From positions 62,001 through 126,000 of the forward strand of contig NZ_FZNM01000001.1 of assembly GCF_900188295.1 (NCBI RefSeq): a DNA stretch of 64,000 nucleotides, read 5' to 3'. A program made the position numbers and the translations under genes. Below the pieces are notes generated by a model. The model worked only from the letters and a program-made list of their open reading frames with translations, was not told where the DNA came from and did no database searches. The first letter of the stretch is position 1, and every line of letters starts with the position of its first letter. Positions 1-7,902 of this stretch are shown one piece after another. The stretch comes from Paracoccus sediminis (GTDB lineage Bacteria > Pseudomonadota > Alphaproteobacteria > Rhodobacterales > Rhodobacteraceae).

Positions 1-601
1 CGGCCACGTCGTCGCACAGCGGCCGGACCTCCTGCAGGACGGCGGTCACGGCCGCCAGCAGATCCGGCGCCGGGGCGCCGTCATCGTCGTGGGACAGGAT
101 CGTGACGACAACCCGGCCGGGCGTCGGGCTGGTGACGCCGGCATCGCGAACGCGGCCGTCCGCGCTGAGCGCGTGATAGACATAGCTGCCGGCGGTCCCC
201 GCGTTGGTCAGGCCTTCGGGCGACATCTGCGCCCGGCGGCGGAGCGCGGCGTCAGTTTCCAGGACGGCCGCCACCGGCGGCACCGCGTCGGGATCGGCCT
301 CGACGATCACCTGCCGTTCGACGCCCGTCAGCGCGGCCAGGCCGTCCAGATCGGCGCCGGTCGAGGTGGCCAGGATCACGGCGCGCACGCTGTCGTTGAC
401 GCGCGCGCGCAGCAGCAGCTCGCGATAGGCACCCGCCTGAAGGATCTTGAGGATCGTGCTGCTTTCCAGCTCCAGCTCGCTTGCGGTCTCGGGGGCCAGG
501 GCGATCATGACCTGCTTCATCGCGCCGAGGATCGTCTCGTAATCCAGCGCCTCGACCGCGTCGGGCAAAGGCAAGCGGGACAGATCGACGGGTGTCGTCA
601 T
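1..601 (-). CDS. Baseplate assembly protein J-like (partial, C-terminus off the window)
   Basis: About 200 N-terminal residues are visible, from an ATG at 599-601; the gene runs off the left edge. The product resembles the baseplate J family (P2 gpJ, Mu gp47), which forms the baseplate wedge of contractile phage tails. The N-terminal stretch beginning MTTPVDLSRLPLP, the LLRARVNDSVRAVILATSTGADLDGLAAL-type helix (split here as LLRARVNDSVRA and ATSTGADLDGLAAL) and the following acidic segment are typical of the family. The start overlaps the stop of the W-like gene by 4 bases (ATGA), so the two are probably co-translated. Family-level call; the C-terminal half cannot be judged. Confidence 0.82.
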   Translation of the reverse strand, partial: MTTPVDLSRLPLPDAVEALDYETILGAMKQVMIALAPETASELELESSTILKILQAGAYRELLLRARVNDSVRAVILATSTGADLDGLAALTGVERQVIVEADPDAVPPVAAVLETDAALRRRAQMSPEGLTNAGTAGSYVYHALSADGRVRDAGVTSPTPGRVVVTILSHDDDGAPAPDLLAAVTAVLQEVRPLCDDVA

Positions 602-936
602 GCCGGGCCACCGATCCGGACCGCGACGGACCGGGCCGCGCCGTCCTGCTCGCCGTCCAGCAGGATTTCGAACGCGCCGACCTCGGCCGCGATCAGTTGC
701 ACACGCGTCAGCCGAAAGCGCGGCTCCCAGCGGTCGATGGCGTCCGCGCTTTCGGCGAACACATCGATGACGGTTTCGCCGTTCATGGGGGCATCCAGAA
801 GGTCGGGCAGGTTCGACCCATAGTCGCGCCGCATCACGCGGGTGCCCAGGGGCGTGGTCAGGATATCGGCGATCGATTGCGCCAGATGCGCATCGCCGTC
901 GAGCATCCTGCCCGTGTGGCGCGACATGCCGATCAT
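598..936 (-). CDS. Baseplate wedge protein, gpW/gp25-like
   Basis: A 112-residue protein of the GPW/gp25 family, which joins gpJ in the wedge around the tail hub. The segment GTRVMRRDYGSNLPDLLD (residues about 31-48) is the family's diagnostic motif, followed by the usual run of helices and a beta-rich end (ETVIDVFAESADAIDRWEPR). Length matches P2 gpW (about 115 aa). It overlaps the genes on both sides by 4 bases, as expected in a late phage operon. The first Met (MIGMSRH) is used; Met4 is an alternative. Confidence 0.85.
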   Translation of the reverse strand: MIGMSRHTGRMLDGDAHLAQSIADILTTPLGTRVMRRDYGSNLPDLLDAPMNGETVIDVFAESADAIDRWEPRFRLTRVQLIAAEVGAFEILLDGEQDGAARSVAVRIGGPA

Positions 937-1139
937 GCGTCGGTCCCGGTCCGGGTCTCGGGCCGGCCCTTGGCGCGGCGCGCCGGCTCGGCCTGGGCGT
1001 CCGCGTCGTCCGATACCACCGGATCGACCGGCTCATAGCGCGCCTCGCGCTCGGTCAGGCGCACGACATCGCCCGCCTTCGCGGGGCGGCCGGCGATCCA
1101 GGCCTCAGTGCGCACAATGTAATCCCGCTTTTCCGTCAT
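933..1139 (-). CDS. Small hypothetical prophage protein
   Basis: A 68-residue protein between the V-like and W-like baseplate genes, overlapping both by 4 bases. The N-terminal half is compact and ordered-looking (TEKRDYIVRTEAWIAGRPAKAG); the C-terminal half is acidic and then Arg/Lys-rich (EPARRAKGRPETR) and probably unstructured. I do not recognise a family. Its fixed place inside the baseplate block and its coupling to both neighbours suggest a minor structural or assembly role, but this is inference from position only. Confidence 0.65.
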   Translation of the reverse strand: MTEKRDYIVRTEAWIAGRPAKAGDVVRLTEREARYEPVDPVVSDDADAQAEPARRAKGRPETRTGTDA

Positions 1140-1567
1140 TTCGGTTTTCCCGTGTTATCGGGGCCTCCCTGGACCCCGCCATGCACATGCCCGACCAGCG
1201 ATATCCCCGAGGCGGTGACATCGCCCGTCACCTCGATCGAGCCCTCTACCCGCATCACGCCGCCGGCCAAGGCGATCAGCGGCACGCCCGCGTCCGACGA
1301 CGGGGCGTTGCCCGCGAAGATGCCGCACAGGATCACGCCCTGGCCGATGTCGCCGCCGGGGCAGCCGACCAGCACCTGCTCGCCGACCTGGGGCAGCCAC
1401 CAGAAGGACAGCGCGCCGGCCCGCAGCTGGCCGACCGGCAGGTCCGGCGATTGCAGATCCCCGAAATCGACCCGCGCCCGCGCGGCCCCGGCGTTGACCG
1501 CGCTGACCGTGCCGATCATCAGGATGTTGGCGGCGCGGCGGTCGTTCTCGGCGGCGGACCAGCTCAT
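1136..1567 (-). CDS. Baseplate assembly protein V-like (tail spike/puncturing)
   Basis: A 143-residue protein of the phage baseplate assembly protein V family (P2 gpV, Mu gp45), which forms the membrane-piercing spike at the tail tip. The N-terminal part has an OB-fold-like stretch (ILMIGTVSAVNAGAARARV then FWWLPQVGEQVLV and GGDIGQGVILCGIF). The C-terminus holds the short beta-helical segment ending in GHVHGGVQGG; a metal-binding H-x-H is a common feature of such spike tips. The ATG at 1565-1567 overlaps the stop of the gp37-like gene. A longer reading frame extends upstream in a different register and is not real. Confidence 0.85.
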   Translation of the reverse strand: MSWSAAENDRRAANILMIGTVSAVNAGAARARVDFGDLQSPDLPVGQLRAGALSFWWLPQVGEQVLVGCPGGDIGQGVILCGIFAGNAPSSDAGVPLIALAGGVMRVEGSIEVTGDVTASGISLVGHVHGGVQGGPDNTGKPK

Positions 1568-2118
1568 GGGTTGCCCCCGACCAGGACATAGTCGTCCTCG
1601 TGCGCGGCGCCGATCCGGGGCGCCCAGCCGACATACAGCTGCGGGGTGATCGGCTCGGGTTCGGGATGGGCCTCCAGCGCGACACGCTGCCGCCAGGTGA
1701 CGGCCCAGAGCGCGATGCCTTCCTTCAGGACGTCGGTCGTGACCAGCGAATGCTCGGTCAGGTCGGACACCTCGCCCACGCCCTCGGCGTCGATCTCCAG
1801 ATCCGGCAGGCGGGTCAGCAGGGCCTGGGTGATCGTGGCGGCGGCGGTGTTGCGGTCCAGGCCCAGGGCATCCTTGGTCACGACAAAGGCCGCCAGGTCG
1901 ACCAGGTAATGGCGGTGGGGACCGGCCAGGGCCTGCGCGACGCGCGTGCCGAACCGCGACACCAGGACGGCGGGCGCGGCGATGCCCAGGCGCTTGACCT
2001 CGGCCAGCTCGATCCGGCCGACCACGCCCTTGCAGGTCGCCAGATCGGGCAGCCAGCCCTGCACCTCGGCGGCGACCAGGCCGGGCAGCGTGGCCAGCAG
2101 GTCGGGGCGCAGGCTCAT
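1564..2118 (-). CDS. Mu gp37-like protein (DUF1834)
   Basis: 184 residues. Position (after gp36 and the virion morphogenesis gene, before baseplate V) and the pattern of a helical N-terminus followed by a long beta-rich body fit Mu gp37/DUF1834, a small protein of the head-tail joining or tail-terminator region. Internal segments such as SRFGTRVAQALAGP and DLTEHSLVTTDVLKEGI are consistent with this. It overlaps both neighbours by 4 bases. Family membership is judged by eye and from synteny, so the precise role stays open. Confidence 0.65.
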   Translation of the reverse strand: MSLRPDLLATLPGLVAAEVQGWLPDLATCKGVVGRIELAEVKRLGIAAPAVLVSRFGTRVAQALAGPHRHYLVDLAAFVVTKDALGLDRNTAAATITQALLTRLPDLEIDAEGVGEVSDLTEHSLVTTDVLKEGIALWAVTWRQRVALEAHPEPEPITPQLYVGWAPRIGAAHEDDYVLVGGNP

Positions 2119-2555
2119 TGCAGCATCCCTTCCAGGCCATCGACCACCAGCGCCTCGATCTCGCGGCGGTTCTCGCCCGACAGGCCCAGATACGGGCGGG
2201 CGGGGATCGCGCCGTCGTCGGACCCGACCTGGTGGACGCGGCCATAGACCAGGTTGGTGCCGACGATCGCGGCGTCGGCGGTGGAATGATTGGCGATGCT
2301 TTCCAGCAGGCCGGGGTTGCCCACATCGACCAGCAGCGAATGACGAGCGGACCGGGTGGCGGCATAGGCGTCCGACCAGGGCGCCCAGGGCGCGCCGTCG
2401 GGATCGGTCTTCTCGTCGGCGATCCGGGTCTTGGTCTGCGTGACCATCAGCTCGCCGATGGCGAACACCAAGGTTTCCAGATCCTCGGCCGAAAGCTCGG
2501 CCAGGCGGCGGGCGCCGGACAGGTCGGGGGTGACGCTGATGTTGATTCCGGCCAT
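2115..2555 (-). CDS. Phage virion morphogenesis protein (Mu gpG / P2 gpS-like)
   Basis: 146 residues. The family shapes the tail terminus and completes virion assembly. Diagnostic segments are DPDGAPWAPWSDAYAATR (residues about 51-68), a short loop equivalent to the family's 'G.pW.pl' motif, and the C-terminal GAIPARPYLGLSGENR, where 'PaRPfLG.s' is highly characteristic. The start is the ATG at 2553-2555, which shares a base with the stop of the gp36-like gene. In Mu itself gpG lies upstream of I; here it sits between gp36 and gp37, an arrangement seen in other Mu-like phages. Confidence 0.85.
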   Translation of the reverse strand: MAGINISVTPDLSGARRLAELSAEDLETLVFAIGELMVTQTKTRIADEKTDPDGAPWAPWSDAYAATRSARHSLLVDVGNPGLLESIANHSTADAAIVGTNLVYGRVHQVGSDDGAIPARPYLGLSGENRREIEALVVDGLEGMLQ

Positions 2556-3001
2556 CAGAAATCCCGCATGGCGCCGCGCGTGAACAGGCGCGGGGGTCCG
2601 CTGGCCACGATCGGGCGCGGGCCGGTCATCTCGGGGGCGTCGGGATCGGTGGGCGCGTCCGGATCGGCCGGCAGGACCAGCGCGGCCTTGCCTTCGGCGA
2701 TCCGGCGCAGATGCGCGACCGCGTCCTCGTACCGGCGCCGGTGTTCCTCGGTCAGCACGTCGGCCGACAGCGCCAGGCGATAGACGGCGATGTCGACGCA
2801 ATGCTGGCGCAGGATGCCCGGCACCGCGGCCAGGGGCAGCGCATGGCGCACGCCTACATGGCTGTCGATCTCGTCCGAGGCCGACACAAGTGCGCGATCC
2901 ACCGCCGCCGCATCGACTGTGCCGTCGTTGTCGCGATCCGCCACATACAGGGCGGACGGGCCGTAAAGATCGACGATGTCGGGGGCGGTGGCGTAGGACA
3001 T
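2555..3001 (-). CDS. Mu gp36-like connector protein (DUF1320)
   Basis: 148 residues from the preferred ATG at 2999-3001, which has AGGA about 6 bases upstream; an in-frame ATG at 3046 would add 15 residues with no better ribosome site. DUF1320/gp36 proteins are head-tail connector subunits that follow the capsid gene. The opening (SYATAPDIVDLYG), the RALVSASDEIDSHVG segment and PGILRQHCVDIAVYRLA match this largely helical family. The C-terminus is Pro/Asp-rich and probably disordered. Confidence 0.82.
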   Translation of the reverse strand: MSYATAPDIVDLYGPSALYVADRDNDGTVDAAAVDRALVSASDEIDSHVGVRHALPLAAVPGILRQHCVDIAVYRLALSADVLTEEHRRRYEDAVAHLRRIAEGKAALVLPADPDAPTDPDAPEMTGPRPIVASGPPRLFTRGAMRDF

Positions 3002-3159
3002 GGGTTCCTGCGGGTGAAAAGGGTGCCGGTCTCTCCCGGCCGTCACGCCCCCTTACGACGTTCGCGTCCGGGTCCGCCCCCGGCCGGCCTACTCGAACCG
3101 CCCATCCGTGCCCTCAATGGCCTATGGGATGGGATCGCGACGGGTTCTTTCGCCTGGGA

Positions 3160-3522
3160 TCACTCGACCGGCTTGACCCCGGCCCAGACCTGATCGCGCA
3201 GCTCGGCGGTGATCTGGTCCTTGGCTTCCGGCAGGGCTGCCCGAAGCGCGTCCAGCCTGGGCTTGCCGTCCTTGCCGAAGCTGTCGGCCTCCAGCCCGGC
3301 GATCATCGCCTTGAGCCGATCGCCCAGATCGTCGGTCTGGACCTGCGCGATCTCGGCCTCGTCCGGGGCCGGGCCGACATGCAGCATCGGCTCCCCGGCC
3401 AGCAGCGCCCATTCGTCGTCGCTGAATTCGGCCTGCTCGACCACGACGCCCGCCTTCGTCCAGCCCCGGCCCAGGCGGAAGAACGGGCCGGGATCGGCGA
3501 CGGTCTTGACCAGGATCCTCAT
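3160..3522 (-). CDS. Mu gp35-like small head protein
   Basis: 120 residues beginning MRILVKTVADPGPFFR. Placement directly after the major capsid gene (its start lies inside the last 12 bases of the capsid reading frame's neighbourhood, capsid stop at 3534) and the composition (short beta-rich N-terminus with GRGWTKAGVVVEQAEFSDDEWALL, then an acidic helical tail) fit the Mu gp35/HI1506-type proteins. The function of that family is not well established; a decoration or head-tail interface role is plausible. A 158-base stretch between this gene and the gp36-like gene shows no further coding signal. Confidence 0.7.
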   Translation of the reverse strand: MRILVKTVADPGPFFRLGRGWTKAGVVVEQAEFSDDEWALLAGEPMLHVGPAPDEAEIAQVQTDDLGDRLKAMIAGLEADSFGKDGKPRLDALRAALPEAKDQITAELRDQVWAGVKPVE

Positions 3523-3533
3523 CGCGCCCTCCC

Positions 3534-4454
3534 TCACAGCCAGTCCGACACGATCGTGTCGACGGCCTTGTAATGGACGTTGCTTTCGCCGCCCGTCAGG
3601 TTGGCCTTGGCGATCAGCTCGTCCGCCGCGCTGCGCAGCGACCGCGGCACGACCAGGACGTTCGGGTTCATGCCCAGCGGCCGCCCGCCATCCGCCTTGA
3701 AACCCGCCATGGCGTCGCGGGCCGTCACAAAGTTTGGCACGCTCAGCGCCGCCTTCGAGCAATAGGCCATCTGCCAGAAGCCGTATCCGCCGTTGCAGCG
3801 ATAGCGGATGCCGTGGACGTAGCGGTCGGCCATGAACACCTGGTCCGAATTGGCCGGGTTGGTCTTGTGCTCGAACTCGGGCTTCGTGCGTTCCTGGAAG
3901 ATGAAGGGCTTGAGCGGCTTTCGGGTATCCAGCAGATACCAGGCCGGGCCCGGCGCGCCGCCGCCGCTGTCGTAGTTCGACACGGTCGCGGCCGTGCCGG
4001 TGCCGTCGACGTTGGGATAGACCGGATGGTCGGTGTCGAAGAAGTACTGCCCGTCATAGCAGGTGGCGGTCGTGCCCGCCGCCATCAGGGCGGCGATGAT
4101 CTTGTCGGGATGCTGGGCCGCTTCCTGGCCCATGCTCGCCGCCACGGTGCCATAGTGCCCGTATTGATCGTCCTCGATCGCGGTCCGCGCGACGCCCAGG
4201 GTGGCCTCGTAGAGGCGGTTCGAGACCTGATAGCCGTGGGCCTTCATGTCGCGCAACACGCGCTCGCCCACCCATTCCTGCAACGTCGGGAAATCGCCCA
4301 GCCAGGAATAGGTGTTGGTCGCGGTGCTGGACGGCACCGTGGTTGCGATCCGCTCGAAGACCGCCTCGGCGCGGGCGGCGGCATAGGCGTCCTTGAAGGC
4401 CTTTTGCAAGACGGTGTTCAGCGCCACGAGCAGCGCGGGGGTGATGATCGCCAT
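3534..4454 (-). CDS. Mu-like major capsid protein T
   Basis: 306 residues, against about 305 for Mu gpT, the HK97-fold major head subunit. Strong signature segments: FKDAYAAARAEAVFERIATT near the N-terminus, TYSWLGDFPTLQEWVGER (about 47-64), VARTAIEDDQYGHYG and FFDTDHPV. The start MAIITPALL matches the family's usual opening. It follows the I-like gene with a 7-base gap, as in Mu. This is the most secure prophage call in the window. Confidence 0.95.
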   Translation of the reverse strand: MAIITPALLVALNTVLQKAFKDAYAAARAEAVFERIATTVPSSTATNTYSWLGDFPTLQEWVGERVLRDMKAHGYQVSNRLYEATLGVARTAIEDDQYGHYGTVAASMGQEAAQHPDKIIAALMAAGTTATCYDGQYFFDTDHPVYPNVDGTGTAATVSNYDSGGGAPGPAWYLLDTRKPLKPFIFQERTKPEFEHKTNPANSDQVFMADRYVHGIRYRCNGGYGFWQMAYCSKAALSVPNFVTARDAMAGFKADGGRPLGMNPNVLVVPRSLRSAADELIAKANLTGGESNVHYKAVDTIVSDWL

Positions 4455-4461
4455 GTTCGGC

Positions 4462-5427
4462 TTACTCCTTCTTGCCCGCGCCGAAGACGACGGCCGGATC
4501 CATGTTCATGGCGCGGCAGACCGCGACCTGTTCGTCGGTGGGACCGGCCGCATCGCCCGGCTTCCTGGCGTCGATGCCCGACCCGGCCGCGATGACCGGG
4601 GCCGTGGCCATGGCGGCCTGGAACCGTTCCAGCCCGCCGTCCGACCGGCAGGCGGCCAGGTGGTATTCGCGCGACGCCGGGGCGACCTTGCCGGCGGCGA
4701 CAGCGGCATCGAGGGCGGAATTGATCGCCTCGTCGCGGCGGGTCTTCTCGGCCGTCTCGAAACCGGCGATCCGGTTCAGGGCCAAGTCGTGATCGGCGCG
4801 TGGCACGAACTTGTCCGGATCCGGCATCTTCGCGGCGTTCAGCGCGGTGTCGCGGGTGTCCTTCAGCTTGCCGATGGCCACCACCGCATCGGCGGCACTA
4901 GCATTGGCGTTCAGGCCAAGGGCCTCCAGCAGGGCGGGGTCCAGCATCTCGTCGGTCTCCTGTTCGGCGGCGTTCAGCGCGGCCATGTCGAGGTTGGGGT
5001 TGTTGGTCAGGCCGGCCGACACGATCGCCAGCACCTCGCCGCTGCGGGGATCGTGGCGGAACGCGGGGCTGAGGTAGCGATAGGCGCGCGAGGCAACGGC
5101 CACGCGGCCCTCCTCGGTCCAGTCCATCCGGCCCCAGATCGATCCGTCCCGGCTCTCGATCTCCTCGAACCAGCCGACCGCCGGGGCCGGCTCGCCCTTG
5201 GGCGCGCGGATCTGGGTCGAATGCTCGATGTCGATGTGCGGCTTCTGAATGGATGCGTTGAAGGCCGCCGCCACGGCGGCGGGGTCGGACAGCTTCCAGC
5301 GCCGGCCGTCGCGGCCGAGGATCCGGGGTCCGGCCGGAATGAGCTGGACCCAGTCCGGCGCGGTGCCGTCCTGGGCGTTGAGGGCGATGCCCTGAAGGGT
5401 GGATGAACGTCGTGCCATGCCGATCAT
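4462..5427 (-). CDS. Mu-like protease/scaffold protein I
   Basis: 321 residues, the Mu gpI type: an N-terminal capsid-maturation protease followed by a helical scaffold that is removed after head assembly. The protease half has KPHIDIEHSTQIRAPKG with the conserved His of this family, then GWFEEIESRDGSIWGRMDW and AYRYLSPAF, all typical. The C-terminal half is Ala-rich and helical. Met1 and Met4 are both possible starts; no strong ribosome site is visible. In Mu the portal and terminase genes come upstream of I, but the sequence right of 5427 has none. Confidence 0.9.
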   Translation of the reverse strand: MIGMARRSSTLQGIALNAQDGTAPDWVQLIPAGPRILGRDGRRWKLSDPAAVAAAFNASIQKPHIDIEHSTQIRAPKGEPAPAVGWFEEIESRDGSIWGRMDWTEEGRVAVASRAYRYLSPAFRHDPRSGEVLAIVSAGLTNNPNLDMAALNAAEQETDEMLDPALLEALGLNANASAADAVVAIGKLKDTRDTALNAAKMPDPDKFVPRADHDLALNRIAGFETAEKTRRDEAINSALDAAVAAGKVAPASREYHLAACRSDGGLERFQAAMATAPVIAAGSGIDARKPGDAAGPTDEQVAVCRAMNMDPAVVFGAGKKE

Positions 5428-5710
5428 CTGGCATGGCCGGACGGCGAAGTGCCCCGTAAAGCACTTCAGGGGGTGGCGAGGATTTCCGGGGGATTTCGGA
5501 AGGCCGCGTCAGAGCGCCGTTGAGCGGCCTCTTTGCCCGAATGGTAGCCGCACCTGTGACGGTCCGACAAGGCCCTTCAAACGGTATTCAAATCGCCTCT
5601 CAGGGGCCGTTCGGCCGACGAGGGCATGGCACCGTTGCAAAAACCGGCCGGTGCGCCTATGTTCGTGGTGCGCCTGAGCCAATTTTCCCGTCGAACCGGA
5701 CATGAGCCGT

Positions 5711-5730
5711 GGGGGATGTGACGTCCCCCC
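5711..5730. terminator. GC hairpin at the prophage edge
   Basis: A perfect short inverted repeat (GGGGGA, six-base spacer, TCCCCC) lies between the I-like gene and the downstream remnant. It has no T-run on either strand, so a factor-independent terminator is only a possibility. Confidence 0.3.
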
Positions 5731-5737
5731 AGGCGCA

Positions 5738-6050
5738 TCAATCCCTCCAAATCTGTCCGCTGCCCAAAAGCCTGCGCAGATAGCGCGCGGACGCCAGCCG
5801 ATGGCGAGCCACGGCAGATCGGGGTTCTTTTCGACAAAGGCCAGATGCGTGTCGTCCTGATACAGGCCCGGCGGCCCTGCAACCGCGTGCTCGGCGGTCG
5901 AGATCCAGCCAGGACGAAGACTCGTGCAACCGCTTCGGTTCGCGTTCCAGCGGTTGGGTCCAGCGTCACGGTCAGGTCGAAGGCGAAGATCACGCGCCAC
6001 GCGCCCACGGGGCCGACCAAGCCCGGACACTGGACAATGGATGGTTCGCA
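5738..6050 (-). pseudogene. Frameshifted gene remnant of unknown function
   Basis: No intact gene occupies 5430-6248, but high-GC3, protein-like sequence can be followed across three minus-strand frames. It runs first as VGAWRVIFAFDLTVTLDP, then shifts to WISTAEHAVAGPPGLYQDD and THLAFVEKNPDLPWLAIGW, then shifts again to SARYLRRLLGSGQIWRD before a TGA at 5738. Joined, this would be a protein of roughly 100 residues. I do not recognise it. Two frameshifts in such a short stretch suggest a decayed gene at the boundary of the prophage remnant. The remaining intergenic sequence (5430-5737 and 6051-6248) shows nothing recognisable. Confidence 0.45.
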
Positions 6051-6248
6051 ATCTGACTGTCACGCCATCCACAGGCTTGAGCCAAACGGGCAGGTGGCCA
6101 CGCAGGTATGACAGAACGCAGCCCGCGAGCAGAAAATAATGAAAATAATCAATAGTTTGATCGATTTTCGGCTGTTCCAGGACCGCCCGCCATCGTCCCT
6201 TTCAGACCCACGGCTGGCCAGAAGGCAATGCCGGATTGGCGGGCGCGG

Positions 6249-6857
6249 TCAGGGGCGCATTCGGTCCAGAGGCACGTTCTGGCCGAAACCGTCCTTTTTG
6301 GGAAACATCTGCCGGATGTCTGCCTCGGACGGCGCAGTCTCGGCCAGGGCCTTGCGGGCCTCGTGGATGGCGATGTCCCTTTTGATCGTCAGGACGCGAC
6401 CAAGGATTTGCGGGATTTGCAGGGCATGGATGGCGGCGGCGGTGGCGGCCAGCAGCGCCAGCGATTGCACGCCCCGCCGCGCGGCATCGGGAACCTCGAT
6501 CCCGGCAAGGGGAATCGGCCAGGCGATGTCGGGCAGGATCGCGATCAGCATCAGCAGCACCACGGCCACCGCGACAAGCGCCAGGATCAGGAACAGCGTT
6601 CGAACCGCCTGTGACAATTCCCGCGCCAGTTCCTCGATCCTCATCACCGACCGTCCCGAGGATGACAGGCTGCCGATGACCAGCGAAACCGTGGGAAGGA
6701 TGCTGGCCGCGGCCAGCCCCAGAAACGTCACCAGCAGCCGCGACGGATCGCCGATCAGCAGGGGCGGGGGCAGGATCGCCCCAGCCGCGGCGCCTGCGAT
6801 CAGTGCAACGGCCTTTGATCCTCGAAGCGGCAATCGATTTTCCCGGCAGCGGCCCAT
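6249..6857 (-). CDS. Four-helix membrane protein, candidate RexB-like partner
   Basis: 202 residues with four hydrophobic segments at about 15-35, 41-64, 87-110 and 129-152, followed by a charged tail of about 50 residues (IKRDIAIHEARKALAETAPS onward) that is probably cytoplasmic. It begins inside the 3' end of the gene at 6800-7816 (58-base overlap), with GAGGGA immediately before the ATG; a TTG at residue 9 is an alternative. Size order, membrane topology and pairing with an upstream soluble protein resemble lambda RexB (144 aa, four helices), the ion-channel effector of the Rex exclusion system. This is inference from architecture; I see no direct sequence similarity to RexB. Confidence 0.6.
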   Translation of the reverse strand: MGRCRENRLPLRGSKAVALIAGAAAGAILPPPLLIGDPSRLLVTFLGLAAASILPTVSLVIGSLSSSGRSVMRIEELARELSQAVRTLFLILALVAVAVVLLMLIAILPDIAWPIPLAGIEVPDAARRGVQSLALLAATAAAIHALQIPQILGRVLTIKRDIAIHEARKALAETAPSEADIRQMFPKKDGFGQNVPLDRMRP

Positions 6858-7816
6858 TCCCTCAGGGCCTCGACGATCCGCAGCATAGCATCGGTCGGAT
6901 CAAGAAGGGAGCCTTCGGCTGCAATATCCCTGACGACCGAAAGCTTGACCATGCCGCCCTGTTCCCGCCCGTCGCCGTGCAGGCCGAGATCGGCCGGATC
7001 GACGTTGCGCAGCGCCTCGTCGATGGCGGCCCTGGGGATGCGGACCGTGCGCCGCCGGTCCTTGACAAAGACCTTGAGCAGGCCTTCTACCCGCCCCCCG
7101 TCCGGCACCTCGGCCAAGAGGCGGGCCAGGGCGTCGTCCTGCCAGCCCATCAGGCGCAGCACGTCAAAGATGGTCGCCCCCGTGTCGCGGGCTTCGCCCG
7201 CCGGGCGCCGGAACAGATCGTCCATGGGGTACGGACCGGCATCATTCCGATACCGGGGACGGGCCGACAGGGACAGGTCGCCGATTTCGGACAGCCCTTT
7301 TTCCCCGGCGGCCGAAAACCGCGCCAGCAGGACGATCCGTTGCCCAGGATGCAGCTCGCCCGCCTGCCGGAACAGCGCGGTAAAATAGCGTTCCAGGACG
7401 GATGCCCTGACCGCCGCGCTTTCGATCAGGCCGACATGATTGCGGTGGACCGCAAAATACAGCACGCCCCTGACGATTCGGGCGCCCTGCCCGACATCGA
7501 TGTTCTGCACCAGGAATTCGTCCGTGTCGTCGTCCAGCGATTGCAGCACCGCCTGGACATCCGCCCCGGCCCTGAGGTGGATGATCTGCCCGCAAAAGAC
7601 CGGCCCGTCCCAGGTCGCGGGCGACGACACTTTGTTCAGCACCACATGGCTGCCGTCTCCGTCCAGATCGATCGCCCTCAGCCGTGCATTCTCGCCGATC
7701 CGATGACTGTGTGACCGCCGCCGCAAGACATCGACCAGCCTGGTCTTGAGATCCGTGCCGTGCAGCGCGCCATCCGCCTTGCATTCGCGATACTGGATGG
7801 TCGCCCGTTTCGGCAA
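6800..7816 (-). CDS. Soluble protein, candidate RexA-like phage-exclusion sensor
   Basis: 338 residues from a TTG start at 7814-7816, chosen because AGGAG sits 7 bases upstream and no ATG is available. There is no signal peptide or membrane segment. Segments reminiscent of lambda RexA, as I recall that sequence, occur in the same order: a basic N-terminal helix (LVDVLRRRSHSHR), a GENARLRAIDLDGDG turn, LDDDTDEFLVQNI with VGLIESAAVRASVLERYF, IFDVLRLMG, and LLKVFVKDRRRTVRI. RexA is the cytosolic sensor of lambda Rex exclusion and works with membrane RexB, and here the next gene encodes a four-helix membrane protein. Similarity is weak, so 'hypothetical, RexA-like' is the honest label. Confidence 0.6.
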   Translation of the reverse strand: MPKRATIQYRECKADGALHGTDLKTRLVDVLRRRSHSHRIGENARLRAIDLDGDGSHVVLNKVSSPATWDGPVFCGQIIHLRAGADVQAVLQSLDDDTDEFLVQNIDVGQGARIVRGVLYFAVHRNHVGLIESAAVRASVLERYFTALFRQAGELHPGQRIVLLARFSAAGEKGLSEIGDLSLSARPRYRNDAGPYPMDDLFRRPAGEARDTGATIFDVLRLMGWQDDALARLLAEVPDGGRVEGLLKVFVKDRRRTVRIPRAAIDEALRNVDPADLGLHGDGREQGGMVKLSVVRDIAAEGSLLDPTDAMLRIVEALREWAAAGKIDCRFEDQRPLH

Positions 7817-7902
7817 AACGCTGCTCCTGGTTGATTCGAGACAAGTATGACATGCCCAGGTATAGAACAAAACAGGAACACAGAAGATATCCGAGAACGT
7901 TC

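Noticed and set aside
7817..7902. Sigma-70 type promoter for the RexA-like gene
   Set aside because: TTGTTC and CATACT are present but with a 15-base spacer; the match is too weak to annotate.
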